From an uncultured Prevotellaceae bacterium (GTDB taxonomy: Bacteria; Bacteroidota; Bacteroidia; Bacteroidales; Bacteroidaceae): a stretch of DNA of 64,000 nt. A model generated the notes under the pieces. It worked only from the letters and a program-made list of their open reading frames with translations, did not search any database and was not told the origin of the DNA. A program made the translations under genes and the position numbers. Each line of letters opens with the position of its first letter. Position 1 is the first letter of the stretch. Below, piece by piece: positions 9,694 to 18,213 of the stretch. The stretch spans positions 38,931 to 102,930 of the forward strand of contig CACXIP010000015.1 of NCBI GenBank assembly GCA_902767775.1, given 5' to 3'.

Positions 9694-9743
9694 ATCTACC
9701 CTATTAAAATAAAATGAAAATATTAGATTTTTGATATTTGTTG

Positions 9744-9751
9744 CAAATATA
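9744..9751 (-). promoter_or_regulatory. -7 promoter element for the AraC-type regulator unit
   Basis: Minus-strand TATATTTG with a TTTG (minus sense) at 9772-9775, 20 bases further upstream, as expected for the -33 box. Confidence 0.6.
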
Positions 9752-10001
9752 ATTACATTTTTTCAAATTTGCAAATCATTTTATTATTTTTTGTATAAAA
9801 AAATATTCTTTTCTACCTTATTTTGCATTATTCGATTTATCAGAATTGAGCAAATAACATTTTTAAAGTCCATTAGGAAAAACTATCCATAAGATGTTTC
9901 TATAAGATAAAGATATTGAATATTTTCAGTATAAAGGCATCAAAAAAAACTCAAAAACACTTTTTTATGCGAATAAATGAGCAAAAATGACAGAAAAGCC
10001 T

Positions 10002-10009
10002 TACCTTTG
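10002..10009 (+). promoter_or_regulatory. -7 promoter element for purU-his operon
   Basis: TACCTTTG followed by GCA, giving a leader of about 22 bases before the purU ATG. No clear -33 box. Confidence 0.6.
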
Positions 10010-10036
10010 CACTAATTTTTTGAGAGAAAGGAAATA

Positions 10037-10900
10037 ATGAGACCAACAGCCATACTGTTATTGCATTGTCCCGACCAACCGGGCATCATCTCTGAAGTGA
10101 CGAAGTTCATCACTGACAACCAAGGCAACATTGTCTATCTCGACCAATATGTAGACCGTCAGGACAGTGTGTTCTTCATGCGCATAGAATGGGAATTGGA
10201 CAAGTTTTTGATACCACGTGAGAAGATAGAGGAATATATAACGACCTTGTATGCTCAGCGTTATCAAATGACATTCAATCTCTACTTCAACGATATCCGT
10301 CCGCGTATGGCGATTTTTGTCAGCAAGATGAGCCATTGCCTTTATGACCTCCTTGCCCGTTACAAGGCAGGAGAGTGGGATGTTGACATCCCCTGCATCA
10401 TCAGCAACCATGAAGACCTGCGCTATGTGGCGGAGCAGTTTGATATTCCCTACTATGTATGGTCGGTGAAAAAGGACCATTCCAACAAAGAAGAGGTTGA
10501 GGCCGCAGAGATGCAATTGCTGAAGGAGAAGAAGGTCACCTTCATTGTTCTCGCCCGATATATGCAGATTATAACCGACAAGATGATAGAGGCCTATCCT
10601 CACCACATCATCAACATCCACCACTCCTTCCTCCCCGCCTTCGTGGGTGCCAAACCTTATCATCAGGCTTGGGAGCGGGGTGTGAAAATCATCGGTGCCA
10701 CCAGCCATTATGTGACCAACGAATTAGACGCCGGTCCCATCATTGAGCAGGATGTGGTTCGCATCACCCATAAGGAAGACCCTGACAGTCTTGTCCTGAA
10801 GGGCCGCGACTTGGAGAAGATAGTGCTCTCACGTGCCGTGACCAAACACATCCAGCGCAAGATACTCACCTATCACAACAAGACGATTATTTTCAGTTGA
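10037..10900 (+). CDS. purU: Formyltetrahydrofolate deformylase
   Basis: Hydrolyses 10-formyl-THF to THF and formate, balancing one-carbon pools or supplying formate. The 287 residues include an N-terminal ACT-type domain (1-85, LHCPDQPGIISEVTKFI) and a formyltransferase-fold catalytic domain. The catalytic triad is visible as Asn193 and His195 in INIHHSFLPAF and Asp231 in NELDAGPI. It heads the histidine cluster, with an 18-base gap to hisH. The 10-formyl-THF pool links it to purine and hence AICAR metabolism, which HisF/HisH also feed. That co-regulation is an inference from the layout. Confidence 0.95.
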   Translation: MRPTAILLLHCPDQPGIISEVTKFITDNQGNIVYLDQYVDRQDSVFFMRIEWELDKFLIPREKIEEYITTLYAQRYQMTFNLYFNDIRPRMAIFVSKMSHCLYDLLARYKAGEWDVDIPCIISNHEDLRYVAEQFDIPYYVWSVKKDHSNKEEVEAAEMQLLKEKKVTFIVLARYMQIITDKMIEAYPHHIINIHHSFLPAFVGAKPYHQAWERGVKIIGATSHYVTNELDAGPIIEQDVVRITHKEDPDSLVLKGRDLEKIVLSRAVTKHIQRKILTYHNKTIIFS

Positions 10901-10918
10901 CCCTCAACGCCTACTGAC

Positions 10919-11545
10919 ATGGAAGTCGCAATCGTAAAATACAATGCAGGCAACATCTTCTCAGTGGAGAGTGCTCTTCGCCGCCTTGGTGTGACCCCTT
11001 GTCTCACCGATGACGCAGAGACCCTACGCCGTGCCGACTGTGTGCTATTCCCCGGACAGGGAGAGGCCAGCGGAGCTATGAGTTACCTTTGTGAGCGTGG
11101 TCTTGACGACATCATTCGCTCCCTTCGTCAACCAGTTTTAGGTATCTGTATCGGCCAACAGCTCCTTTGCCGGCACTCAGAAGAAGGAGATACCGACTGT
11201 TTGGGCATTTTCGATGCCGATGTGCGACGATTTATGCCAGAAAGCCATGAGGACAAGATTCCCGCGATGGGATGGAACGAACTCACCCAACTTCAAACTC
11301 CACTCTTTGCCGGGCTCAAGGAGGGTGACTTTGTGTACTTTGTCCACAGTTACTACGTGCCGCTTTGCAGTCAGACCATCGCGACTACCGACTATGTGCA
11401 GCCTTACAGCGCAGCCATGCACAAGGACAATTTCTATGCCACTCAGTTTCATCCTGAGAAGAGCGGGCGTGTCGGAGAGACTATTCTCAGCAATTTCTTG
11501 CAGATAGCAGCGGAAGCATCCATTCTTAAAACCCAGACAAAATGA
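10919..11545 (+). CDS. hisH: Imidazole glycerol phosphate synthase, glutaminase subunit
   Basis: Glutamine amidotransferase class I subunit that delivers ammonia to HisF. 208 residues. The oxyanion strand VLFPGQGEASGAM, nucleophile Cys77 in LGICIGQQLL and the His/Glu pair in TQFHPEKSG are present. The stop overlaps the hisA ATG (ATGA), as usual in compact his operons. It pairs with hisF two genes downstream. Confidence 0.96.
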   Translation: MEVAIVKYNAGNIFSVESALRRLGVTPCLTDDAETLRRADCVLFPGQGEASGAMSYLCERGLDDIIRSLRQPVLGICIGQQLLCRHSEEGDTDCLGIFDADVRRFMPESHEDKIPAMGWNELTQLQTPLFAGLKEGDFVYFVHSYYVPLCSQTIATTDYVQPYSAAMHKDNFYATQFHPEKSGRVGETILSNFLQIAAEASILKTQTK

Positions 11546-12264
11546 TAGAGCTTATCCCTGCCATCGACATCATCAACGGACAGTGCGTCAGACTCACCCA
11601 AGGTGACTATGATGCCAAGACCGTGTATAGCAGCAACCCCGCCGAAGTGGCGATATCCTTTGAGCAAAAGGGATTTAAGCGGCTTCATGTGGTGGATCTT
11701 GACGGAGCAAAATCCCATCATATTGTCAACACGGAAGTGTTGCGTTCCATCACAGCAAACACCTCCCTCAAGGTGGATTTTGGTGGTGGCCTCAAGACCG
11801 ATGCCGACATTGAGGAGGCTTTTGCCTGTGGCGCATCCATGGTGACCGTGGGTTCGGTAGCGGTAACCTCCCCCACCCTCTTTGCCCGATGGCTCAGGAA
11901 GTACGGTACAGAAAGAATCATCCTCGGAGCCGATGTGCGCAATGGTATGGTCAGTATCAATGGGTGGAAAGAAGATTCCTCGAAAAGCCTCCTTCCCTTT
12001 CTCCGCTATTATGTGGAGCAAGGAGTGAGCCATGTGCTTTGTACAGACATATCACGTGACGGCATGCTGGGCGGTCCTGCATTTGACCTTTACACCTCCG
12101 TCATGCGTGAATATCCCACGCTGCATCTGATAGCCAGCGGTGGTGTCTCCTCCAATGAGGACATCGAGGAACTGGAGCGTCGCGGCATTCCCGCCGTGGT
12201 GTTCGGCAAAGCGTATTATGAAGGTAAGATAGACATCAGCAAACTGACACAGCCATGGGTTTAG
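11542..12264 (+). CDS. hisA: ProFAR isomerase
   Basis: 1-(5-phosphoribosyl)-5-[(5-phosphoribosylamino)methylideneamino]imidazole-4-carboxamide isomerase, the fourth step of histidine synthesis. A 240-residue TIM barrel. [21 protein letters not shown] opens the barrel with the first catalytic Asp, [11 protein letters not shown] and DFGGGLKT mark the phosphate-binding half, and [11 protein letters not shown] carries the second catalytic Asp. The last bases overlap hisF by 10. Confidence 0.96.
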   Translation: MIELIPAIDIINGQCVRLTQGDYDAKTVYSSNPAEVAISFEQKGFKRLHVVDLDGAKSHHIVNTEVLRSITANTSLKVDFGGGLKTDADIEEAFACGASMVTVGSVAVTSPTLFARWLRKYGTERIILGADVRNGMVSINGWKEDSSKSLLPFLRYYVEQGVSHVLCTDISRDGMLGGPAFDLYTSVMREYPTLHLIASGGVSSNEDIEELERRGIPAVVFGKAYYEGKIDISKLTQPWV

Positions 12265-13013
12265 CCAAGAGAATCATCCCCTGCCTCGACGTCAAGGACG
12301 GCATGACCGTCAAAGGCACTAATTTTGTCAACCTCCGTCAGGCTGGTGACCCAGTGGAGCTGGGCAAGGCCTACAGCGATGCGGGTGCCGACGAGCTTGT
12401 TTTCCTCGACATCACAGCCAGTCACGAAGGTCGCAAGACCTTTACCGATATGGTGACCCGAGTGGCAGCTGAGGTCAACATTCCCTTTACTGTTGGCGGC
12501 GGTGTCAACGAACTTTCAGACGTTGAGCGGTTGTTGTATGCTGGAGCTGACAAGGTGAGCATCAACAGCGCCGCCCTTCGCCGCCCCGAAATTATCGATG
12601 AGATAGCCAAGCGCTTTGGTTCACAGGTATGTGTGTGCGCCATCGACGCCCGCTTAGCCGATGGAGTCTGGACCTGCTATGTCAACGGCGGTCGTGTGCC
12701 TACCAACCGCACGCTAATAGATTGGGCATGCGAGGTGGCTGACCGTGGAGCAGGTGAGATATTGTTTACCAGCATGAACCACGACGGCGTCAAACACGGA
12801 TTTGCCCTTGAGGCATTGGCCGCCCTCCACGAACGTCTCCCCATCCCTGTGATTGCCAGTGGCGGAGCGGGGTGCATGCAAGACTTTTTGGAAGCCTTCA
12901 CTGAAGGCAAGGCAGATGCAGCCCTTGCAGCCAGTGTCTTCCACTTCGGCGAGATTTCCATCCCCGACCTGAAGGCATATCTCCGTTCCAATGGCATCAA
13001 AACAAGAATGTAA
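12255..13013 (+). CDS. hisF: Imidazole glycerol phosphate synthase, cyclase subunit
   Basis: Cyclises PRFAR with ammonia from HisH to give IGP and AICAR. A 252-residue TIM barrel: [22 protein letters not shown] at the N-terminus with catalytic Asp11, VGGGVNEL and VIASGGAG phosphate loops, and [12 protein letters not shown] near the second catalytic Asp region. It overlaps hisA by 10 bases and is followed by hisIE after 12 bases. Confidence 0.96.
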   Translation: MGLAKRIIPCLDVKDGMTVKGTNFVNLRQAGDPVELGKAYSDAGADELVFLDITASHEGRKTFTDMVTRVAAEVNIPFTVGGGVNELSDVERLLYAGADKVSINSAALRRPEIIDEIAKRFGSQVCVCAIDARLADGVWTCYVNGGRVPTNRTLIDWACEVADRGAGEILFTSMNHDGVKHGFALEALAALHERLPIPVIASGGAGCMQDFLEAFTEGKADAALAASVFHFGEISIPDLKAYLRSNGIKTRM

Positions 13014-13025
13014 ACAACCTACGAT

Positions 13026-13640
13026 ATGGACATTAATTTTGAGAAATGCGGCGGACTCGTTCCCGCCATCATACAAGACGCTGAGACACGCCAGGTACTC
13101 ATGCTCGGCTATATGAACCAAGAGGCACTCGACAAAACACTGTCGACCGGTTTGGTCACCTTCTTCAGCCGCACCCGTCAGACGTTGTGGACCAAAGGTG
13201 AGACCTCTGGCAACTATCTGAAACTGGTTGACATCAAATCCGACTGTGACAACGACACGCTTCTTGTGAGAGTCCATCCCACAGGACCTGTCTGCCATAA
13301 GGGCACTGATACATGCTGGGAGGAGCGCAATGAGAGCAATCCCCTCCTTTTTCTCACCCAGCTGCAGGATTTCATAGAGAAACGTCATGAGGAGATGCCA
13401 GAAGGCAGTTACACCACCAGCCTCTTCCGCGACGGTCTCAACCGAATGGCCCAAAAGGTTGGAGAAGAAGCTTTGGAACTCGTCATCGAAGCCACCAACG
13501 GCAGCAATGAACGCTTGATTTACGAAGGTTCCGACATGCTCTACCATCTGATAGTCCTGCTCACCAGCAAGGGACTTCGCATTGAGGATTTGGCGAGTGA
13601 GTTGCGTACCCGCCATGACCCTAATTGGAAAAAACATTGA
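13026..13640 (+). CDS. hisIE: Phosphoribosyl-AMP cyclohydrolase / phosphoribosyl-ATP pyrophosphatase
   Basis: Bifunctional enzyme for steps 2 and 3 of histidine synthesis. The N-terminal HisI half (1-105) has the VLMLGYMNQEAL, SRTRQTLWTKGETSGN and zinc-ligand DCDNDTLLV...CHKGTDTCW motifs. The C-terminal HisE half has EGSYTTSLF and QKVGEEALELVIEA. 204 residues, standard for the fusion. It ends the his block; ftsE begins 19 bases later. The other his genes are not in this window. Confidence 0.96.
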   Translation: MDINFEKCGGLVPAIIQDAETRQVLMLGYMNQEALDKTLSTGLVTFFSRTRQTLWTKGETSGNYLKLVDIKSDCDNDTLLVRVHPTGPVCHKGTDTCWEERNESNPLLFLTQLQDFIEKRHEEMPEGSYTTSLFRDGLNRMAQKVGEEALELVIEATNGSNERLIYEGSDMLYHLIVLLTSKGLRIEDLASELRTRHDPNWKKH

Positions 13641-13659
13641 ACAACTAAAAACCATCAAC

Positions 13660-14367
13660 ATGCTGATTGATTATCAAAAAGTGAATGTCGTGCAGGACGA
13701 CAACGTCGTGCTGAAAGACGTGAATCTGCAAGTAAACGAAGGTGACTTCGTCTACATCATCGGCAAGGTGGGCTCAGGCAAAAGCTCACTGCTTAAGACC
13801 ATGTATTGCGAGCTTGACCACTCCTCCCCCGAGAAGGCAGAAGTGCTTGGCCGCGATGTAGCCCATATCCGCCGCAAGGATGTCCCTGCTCTCCGCCGTG
13901 AGATGGGCATCATCTTCCAAGATTTCCAACTGCTTCATGACCGTTCGGTCAGGAAGAATCTTGATTTCGTGCTTCGTGCCACTGGTTGGCGCAAGCGCAA
14001 GGAGCGCGACGAGCGCATCACGCATGTACTTGAGGCCGTAGACATGGCCGACAAAATAGACAAAATGCCCTACGAGCTCTCTGGTGGTGAGCAGCAGCAT
14101 ATCGCAATAGCCCGCGCCATACTCAACAAGCCCCGTATCATCATAGCAGATGAGCCAACCGGCAACATCGACATGGAAACAGCCCGCCATATCGTGAGTC
14201 TGCTCAAGCGCATCAGTGAGGATGGGACAGCTGTGGTGATGACCACCCACAACATCCACCTGCTTGACGAATTCCCGGGCAAGGTATACCGTTGTAAGGA
14301 TGGACTTCTTTCCGATGTCACCCATGAGTATCGGCAGATGGACCTTACGGAAGACAGCAAAGACTGA
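13660..14367 (+). CDS. ftsE: Cell-division ABC ATPase FtsE
   Basis: A 235-residue ABC ATPase that normally pairs with FtsX to activate peptidoglycan hydrolases at the septum. The motifs are all present: Walker A GKVGSGKSS, Q-loop IIFQDFQLL, signature LSGGEQQ, Walker B IIIADEPTGNID and the H-loop TTHNIH. The VVLKDVNLQVNEGDFVYIIG start is FtsE-like. I chose the ATG at 13660; an earlier in-frame ATG would overlap hisIE and add an unrelated leader. No ftsX lies beside it, which occurs in Bacteroidota. LolD/MacB-type ATPases are the main alternative. Confidence 0.85.
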   Translation: MLIDYQKVNVVQDDNVVLKDVNLQVNEGDFVYIIGKVGSGKSSLLKTMYCELDHSSPEKAEVLGRDVAHIRRKDVPALRREMGIIFQDFQLLHDRSVRKNLDFVLRATGWRKRKERDERITHVLEAVDMADKIDKMPYELSGGEQQHIAIARAILNKPRIIIADEPTGNIDMETARHIVSLLKRISEDGTAVVMTTHNIHLLDEFPGKVYRCKDGLLSDVTHEYRQMDLTEDSKD

Positions 14368-14371
14368 TAGT

Positions 14372-14404
14372 AGTTCATCATTCAAAGTTCATCATTCAAA
14401 GTTC
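14372..14404. repeat. Short direct repeat between ftsE and lysC
   Basis: Two perfect head-to-tail copies of the 14-mer AGTTCATCATTCAA (14372-14385 and 14386-14399), then a partial third, AGTTC. It is a spacer repeat resembling other low-complexity arrays in this window; no function is evident. Confidence 0.8.
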
Positions 14405-14442
14405 GTGAGTTTTAAAGTTTAGAATAATATATAAAAACGACC

Positions 14443-15759
14443 ATGATAGTAATGAAATTTGGCGGTACATCCGTCGGCAGTCCAGAGCGAATGAAATCAG
14501 TGGCATCACTTGTCACCCGTAGCGGAGAACCCACTTTTGTGGTGCTTTCAGCGATGTCGGGCACAACCAACACACTGATAGAGATATCTGACTATCTCTA
14601 CAAGAAAAACCCCGATGGTGCCAATGAGGTTATCAACATGCTTGAGAACAAATATATGAAGCATGTGGATGAACTTTACAGAACGGAGGAATGGCGAGAG
14701 AAAACCCGTCTGTTTCTTGCAGAAGAGTTCAACTACCTCCGTTCGTTCACCAAAGACCTTTTCACCAGCTTTGAGGAAAAGAGCATAGTCGCCCAGGGTG
14801 AGATTATCAGTACCAACATGATGGCCAACTACCTTCATGAGATAGGCATCAACGCAGTCCTTCTGTCTGCCCTTGACTTTATGCGCACCGATAAGAACAC
14901 TGAGCCCGACCCACAATACATCAAGGAAAAGCTGAGTGCTATCCTTCAGGAAAACGAGGGTTATCAGGTGTATGTCACCCAAGGTTTCATCTGCCGGAAC
15001 GCATATGGCGAGATAGACAATCTTCTCCGTGGCGGCAGTGACTATACCGCCTCTCTCATCGGTGCTGCCATTGATGCAGAGGAGATACAGATATGGACAG
15101 ACATCGACGGCATGCACAATAACGACCCACGTGTGGTCGACCACACCGATGCAGTGCGTCAACTCAATTTTGAGGAGGCCGCTGAGTTGGCCTATTTCGG
15201 CGCTAAGATTCTGCACCCCACTTGCATCCAACCCGCCAAATATGCCGGCATTCCTGTCCGTCTGCTCAATACGATGCAGCCCGATGCTGAAGGCACCATT
15301 GTGGATAATGTCATCATGCGCGGTCAAATCAAGGCCGTGGCTGCAAAGGACAATATCATTGCCATCAAAATCAAGAGTTCACGAATGTTGCTTGCCACCG
15401 GCTTCCTCCGCAAGGTTTTTGAGATTTTCGAGAGTTACCAGACCCCCATCGACATGGTCTGCACCTCAGAGGTTGGTGTTTCCGTAACCATCGACAATGA
15501 CCGTCACCTGACCCCCATTGTCAATGAACTGAAGAAATACGGTACTGTCACCGTAGATACCCATATGTGCATCATCTGCGTGGTTGGCGACCTTGACTGG
15601 AGCAATCTCGGCTTTGAGACGCTTGCCACCGATGCCATGAAGGACATTCCTGTCAGGATGATTTCATACGGCGGTTCCAACTACAACATCTCGTTCCTCG
15701 TGAAAGAGCAAGACAAGAAACGCGCTTTGCAGAACCTGAGTGCCAAACTTTTCCAATGA
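14443..15759 (+). CDS. lysC: Aspartate kinase (monofunctional)
   Basis: Phosphorylates aspartate, the committed step to lysine, threonine and methionine. 438 residues. MIVMKFGGTSVG is the family N-terminal signature, SALDFMRTDKN and GGSDYTASLIGAAI mark the amino-acid kinase core, and two ACT domains occupy about 315-438 (IKSSRMLLATGFL..., VVGDLDWSNLGFE). It lacks a homoserine dehydrogenase domain. Together with lysA directly downstream it looks like a lysine-branch isozyme, probably lysine-inhibited through the ACT domains. Confidence 0.94.
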   Translation: MIVMKFGGTSVGSPERMKSVASLVTRSGEPTFVVLSAMSGTTNTLIEISDYLYKKNPDGANEVINMLENKYMKHVDELYRTEEWREKTRLFLAEEFNYLRSFTKDLFTSFEEKSIVAQGEIISTNMMANYLHEIGINAVLLSALDFMRTDKNTEPDPQYIKEKLSAILQENEGYQVYVTQGFICRNAYGEIDNLLRGGSDYTASLIGAAIDAEEIQIWTDIDGMHNNDPRVVDHTDAVRQLNFEEAAELAYFGAKILHPTCIQPAKYAGIPVRLLNTMQPDAEGTIVDNVIMRGQIKAVAAKDNIIAIKIKSSRMLLATGFLRKVFEIFESYQTPIDMVCTSEVGVSVTIDNDRHLTPIVNELKKYGTVTVDTHMCIICVVGDLDWSNLGFETLATDAMKDIPVRMISYGGSNYNISFLVKEQDKKRALQNLSAKLFQ

Positions 15760-15763
15760 CTTT

Positions 15764-16921
15764 ATGAAAGGGCATTTTCCTACCGACAAGTTCCAAGAAA
15801 TAGAGACACCTTTTTATTATTATGACACCCAGTTGTTGCGTGATACCCTCCAGGCCATCAAGCAGGAGGTGTCAAGGCATGCCGGCTATATGGTACATTA
15901 CGCCATCAAGGCCAATGCCAACCCCAAGGTGCTCAACATCATAGCGCAGGCTGGTTTCGGAGCCGACTGTGTGAGTGGCGGTGAGATACGAGCTGCCTTG
16001 GCGGTCGGCATCCCTCCCAGCAAGATTGTGTATGCAGGTGTGGGGAAGGCCGACTGGGAAATCCAACTTGGTCTGAGCAAGAATATTTTTTGCTTCAATG
16101 TGGAGAGCCTTGCCGAACTTAAAGTCATCAATGAGTTGGCAGGCCAGATGGGCAAAACGGCACGTGTGGCCTTCCGCATCAACCCTGACGTGGGAGCACA
16201 TACTCACGCAAAGATTACCACCGGACTTGCTGAGAACAAGTTCGGTATCACCATGAGTGACATGGAAAATGTGATAGAGGTAGCCGCCTCGATGGAGCAT
16301 GTGAAATTTGTCGGCCTCCATTTCCATATTGGTTCGCAGATTCTCAACATGGATGACTTCGCAGCTCTTTGCAACCGCGTCAATGACCTACAGCAGCAGT
16401 TGGAGCGCAAGCGTATCCATGTCGAGCACATCAATGTAGGCGGTGGTCTTGGGGTGGACTACCAACATCCCAATCGTGTGCCCATTCCCGATTTCAAAAG
16501 CTATTTCAGCACATACGCCCGCCTGTTGCGACTCCGTCCAGGTCAAACGCTTCATTTCGAACTCGGTCGTGCGGTTGTCGCCCAGTGTGGTTCGCTCATC
16601 ACCCGCACACTCTATGTAAAACAAGGTACAGCCAAGCAATTTGCCATTGTTGATGCAGGTTTCACCGACCTCATCCGTCCTGCCCTCTATCAAGCCTACC
16701 ACAAGATAGAAAATATCTCGAGCGAAGGGCCGATAGCCACTTACGATGTGGTAGGTCCCATCTGCGAGTCAACCGACGTTTTTGGTAAGGCTGTCGACCT
16801 CAATACCACCAGTCGTGGCGACCTGATAGCCCTCCGTTCCGCAGGAGCCTATGGAGAAATCATGGCCTCACAATATAACTGCCGACGTCTTCCCATCGGA
16901 TATATCACAGAAGACCTATGA
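15764..16921 (+). CDS. lysA: Diaminopimelate decarboxylase
   Basis: PLP enzyme making L-lysine from meso-DAP. A fold-III decarboxylase: PLP lysine Lys49 in HYAIKANANPKVL, HFHIGSQI, the glycine loop NVGGGLGVDY, the ELGRAVVA phosphate region and the C-terminal GPICESTDVF with the catalytic Cys. I chose the ATG at 15764, 5 bases after the lysC stop; a GTG at 15740 would overlap lysC. About 385 residues. Its TGA overlaps the ATG of the next gene (ATGA). Confidence 0.95.
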   Translation: MKGHFPTDKFQEIETPFYYYDTQLLRDTLQAIKQEVSRHAGYMVHYAIKANANPKVLNIIAQAGFGADCVSGGEIRAALAVGIPPSKIVYAGVGKADWEIQLGLSKNIFCFNVESLAELKVINELAGQMGKTARVAFRINPDVGAHTHAKITTGLAENKFGITMSDMENVIEVAASMEHVKFVGLHFHIGSQILNMDDFAALCNRVNDLQQQLERKRIHVEHINVGGGLGVDYQHPNRVPIPDFKSYFSTYARLLRLRPGQTLHFELGRAVVAQCGSLITRTLYVKQGTAKQFAIVDAGFTDLIRPALYQAYHKIENISSEGPIATYDVVGPICESTDVFGKAVDLNTTSRGDLIALRSAGAYGEIMASQYNCRRLPIGYITEDL

Positions 16922-18054
16922 CCATCGACTTGCTCACCATTACGGCTGGTGCTGTACTGTTTGTTCTGGCGCTTCTCACCCCTTTGTTGAATCCATTTTT
17001 CAGGAGGATTCGCAAGACGCAGGTTTCTGCATCCAGTGAGCAGCCGCCTGTCACTATCCTGTTGGTTTCCAATGGTGACCATGTCGCCCTCGATGAGCAC
17101 CTCCCTATTTTCCTCACTCAGGAATATGGCCCTGGTTATGAGGTTGTCGTGGTGACGGAGAAAGCCGATGTGGAGACAGAGAACGTGCTTAAGCGCTACT
17201 CCCAGAACGAGCGGCTCTACCACACTTTTGTGCCTGAGAGTTCCCGTTATATGAGCAAGAGCAAACTTGCCATTACACTTGGTGTGAAAGCCGCCAAGAA
17301 CGAGTGGATTATTCTCACCGACCCACGCTGCAAGCCTGAAGACAGTCATTGGATAGAGGCGATGTCGCGGCAGATGGGAGCTCACAATAGCCTTGTCCTC
17401 GGCTATGCCAATTATTCAGAAGAAGCCAAGCCCTATCATCGTTTTGAACGTCTCCACACCGCCCTGTATCTTCTGCGAGAGGCACAGCAAGGACGTCCCT
17501 ACCGCACCAACAGTATGAATGTGGCTTTCCGCAAAAGCGAGTATATGGAGCAGCAGGGCTTCTTGGAATACCTTAAATACTCCATCGGAGAGTATGACTT
17601 CTTGGTCAACAAATTCGGTCGTCAGGGAACAGCAGCTATTGCCACAGATTCGGACACGTTGCTGACGGAAAACGCCGTCTCCTCAAAGACATGGCAAAAC
17701 CGTCAGGTGTATTACCATGAGGTAGGCAAGCACCTTGACGGTGGAGCATGGCTCCGTGTATTGCGAGCCCTTGACCGTTGGTCAATGATGCTCAACTATC
17801 TCCTCATTATTGGCACAGGCATCTTTGCCGGTTTCACCCATCGTTGGATATTGTTGGGAGCCGCAGTCGCTGCCCTCATCCTTACCATCGTTCTCCGCTC
17901 ACTGATTGGCAAGAAGGCGTTGCAGGAGTTTCAAGTCAATATACCAGCCTGGAAGGTTGTTCCTTTGGAACTCAACATGCAGTGGCATCGTTTCCTCACC
18001 CGCATGCGTTATGAGTATGCAGATAAGAATGATTTTATCAGTCATAAGGTTTAG
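16918..18054 (+). CDS. Membrane-bound family-2-like glycosyltransferase
   Basis: 378 residues. One N-terminal transmembrane helix (TAGAVLFVLALLTPLL) precedes a GT-A domain (VTILLVSNGDHVALDEHLPIFLTQEYG...). It shows WIILTDPRCKP, where a typical family-2 enzyme has D-x-D, and a late GEYDFLVNKFGR region. Two further hydrophobic helices near residues 290-335 anchor the C-terminus (LLIIGTGIFAGF, WILLGAAVAALILTIV). It probably acts at the cytoplasmic membrane in envelope glycan assembly; acceptor and donor are unknown. The start overlaps the lysA stop, and the neighbour is another glycosyltransferase-like gene. Confidence 0.78.
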   Translation: MTIDLLTITAGAVLFVLALLTPLLNPFFRRIRKTQVSASSEQPPVTILLVSNGDHVALDEHLPIFLTQEYGPGYEVVVVTEKADVETENVLKRYSQNERLYHTFVPESSRYMSKSKLAITLGVKAAKNEWIILTDPRCKPEDSHWIEAMSRQMGAHNSLVLGYANYSEEAKPYHRFERLHTALYLLREAQQGRPYRTNSMNVAFRKSEYMEQQGFLEYLKYSIGEYDFLVNKFGRQGTAAIATDSDTLLTENAVSSKTWQNRQVYYHEVGKHLDGGAWLRVLRALDRWSMMLNYLLIIGTGIFAGFTHRWILLGAAVAALILTIVLRSLIGKKALQEFQVNIPAWKVVPLELNMQWHRFLTRMRYEYADKNDFISHKV

Positions 18055-18055
18055 G

Positions 18056-18136
18056 AGTGTAGGAGCTTAGGAGTATAGGGGTTTAGACATATGATTCTTT
18101 TGGGCGTTTAGGAGTTTTGGAGTGTAGACAATAGAA
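18056..18136. repeat. Degenerate GGAGTTTA-family repeat downstream of a stop codon
   Basis: Imperfect copies of the 8-mer GGAGTTTA (GTGTAGGAG, CTTAGGAG, TATAGGGGTTTAGACAT, GCGTTTAGGAG), ending GTGTAGACAATAGAA. It is the same word and the same GACAATAG tail as the large array at 29.3-29.6 kb, so both belong to one dispersed family. Confidence 0.75.
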
Positions 18137-18196
18137 TTGTTTGTAGGGATTGATTCTTTTTTCTGTTTTCCAGACAAGTAATTGGAATAAATATTG

Positions 18197-18204
18197 TATA
18201 TTTG
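18197..18204 (+). promoter_or_regulatory. -7 promoter element very close to a start codon
   Basis: TATATTTG ends only 9 bases before the ATG at 18214, which would give a leader of a few bases at most. No clear -33 box is present, so it may be fortuitous. Confidence 0.4.
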
Positions 18205-18213
18205 CAATCTAGA

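Larger units (their letters stand above)
9694..10036. other. AT-rich divergent intergenic region
   Basis: 343 bases between the AraC-type regulator (minus) and purU (plus). It holds one promoter candidate at each end. The middle, 9760-9990, is very AT-rich with no open frame, hairpin or repeat that I can support. It may contain operator sites for the regulator. Confidence 0.6.

Noticed and set aside
12714-13661. Long open frame on the minus strand (315 codons) across hisF/hisIE
   Set aside because: It lies wholly antisense to two enzymes with clear catalytic motifs, has no promoter and its translation shows no recognisable domain; codon bias of the plus strand explains it.
15740-15763. GTG start for lysA at 15740
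   Set aside because: It would overlap lysC by 20 bases; the ATG at 15764 fits the family N-terminus and lies 5 bases after the lysC stop.
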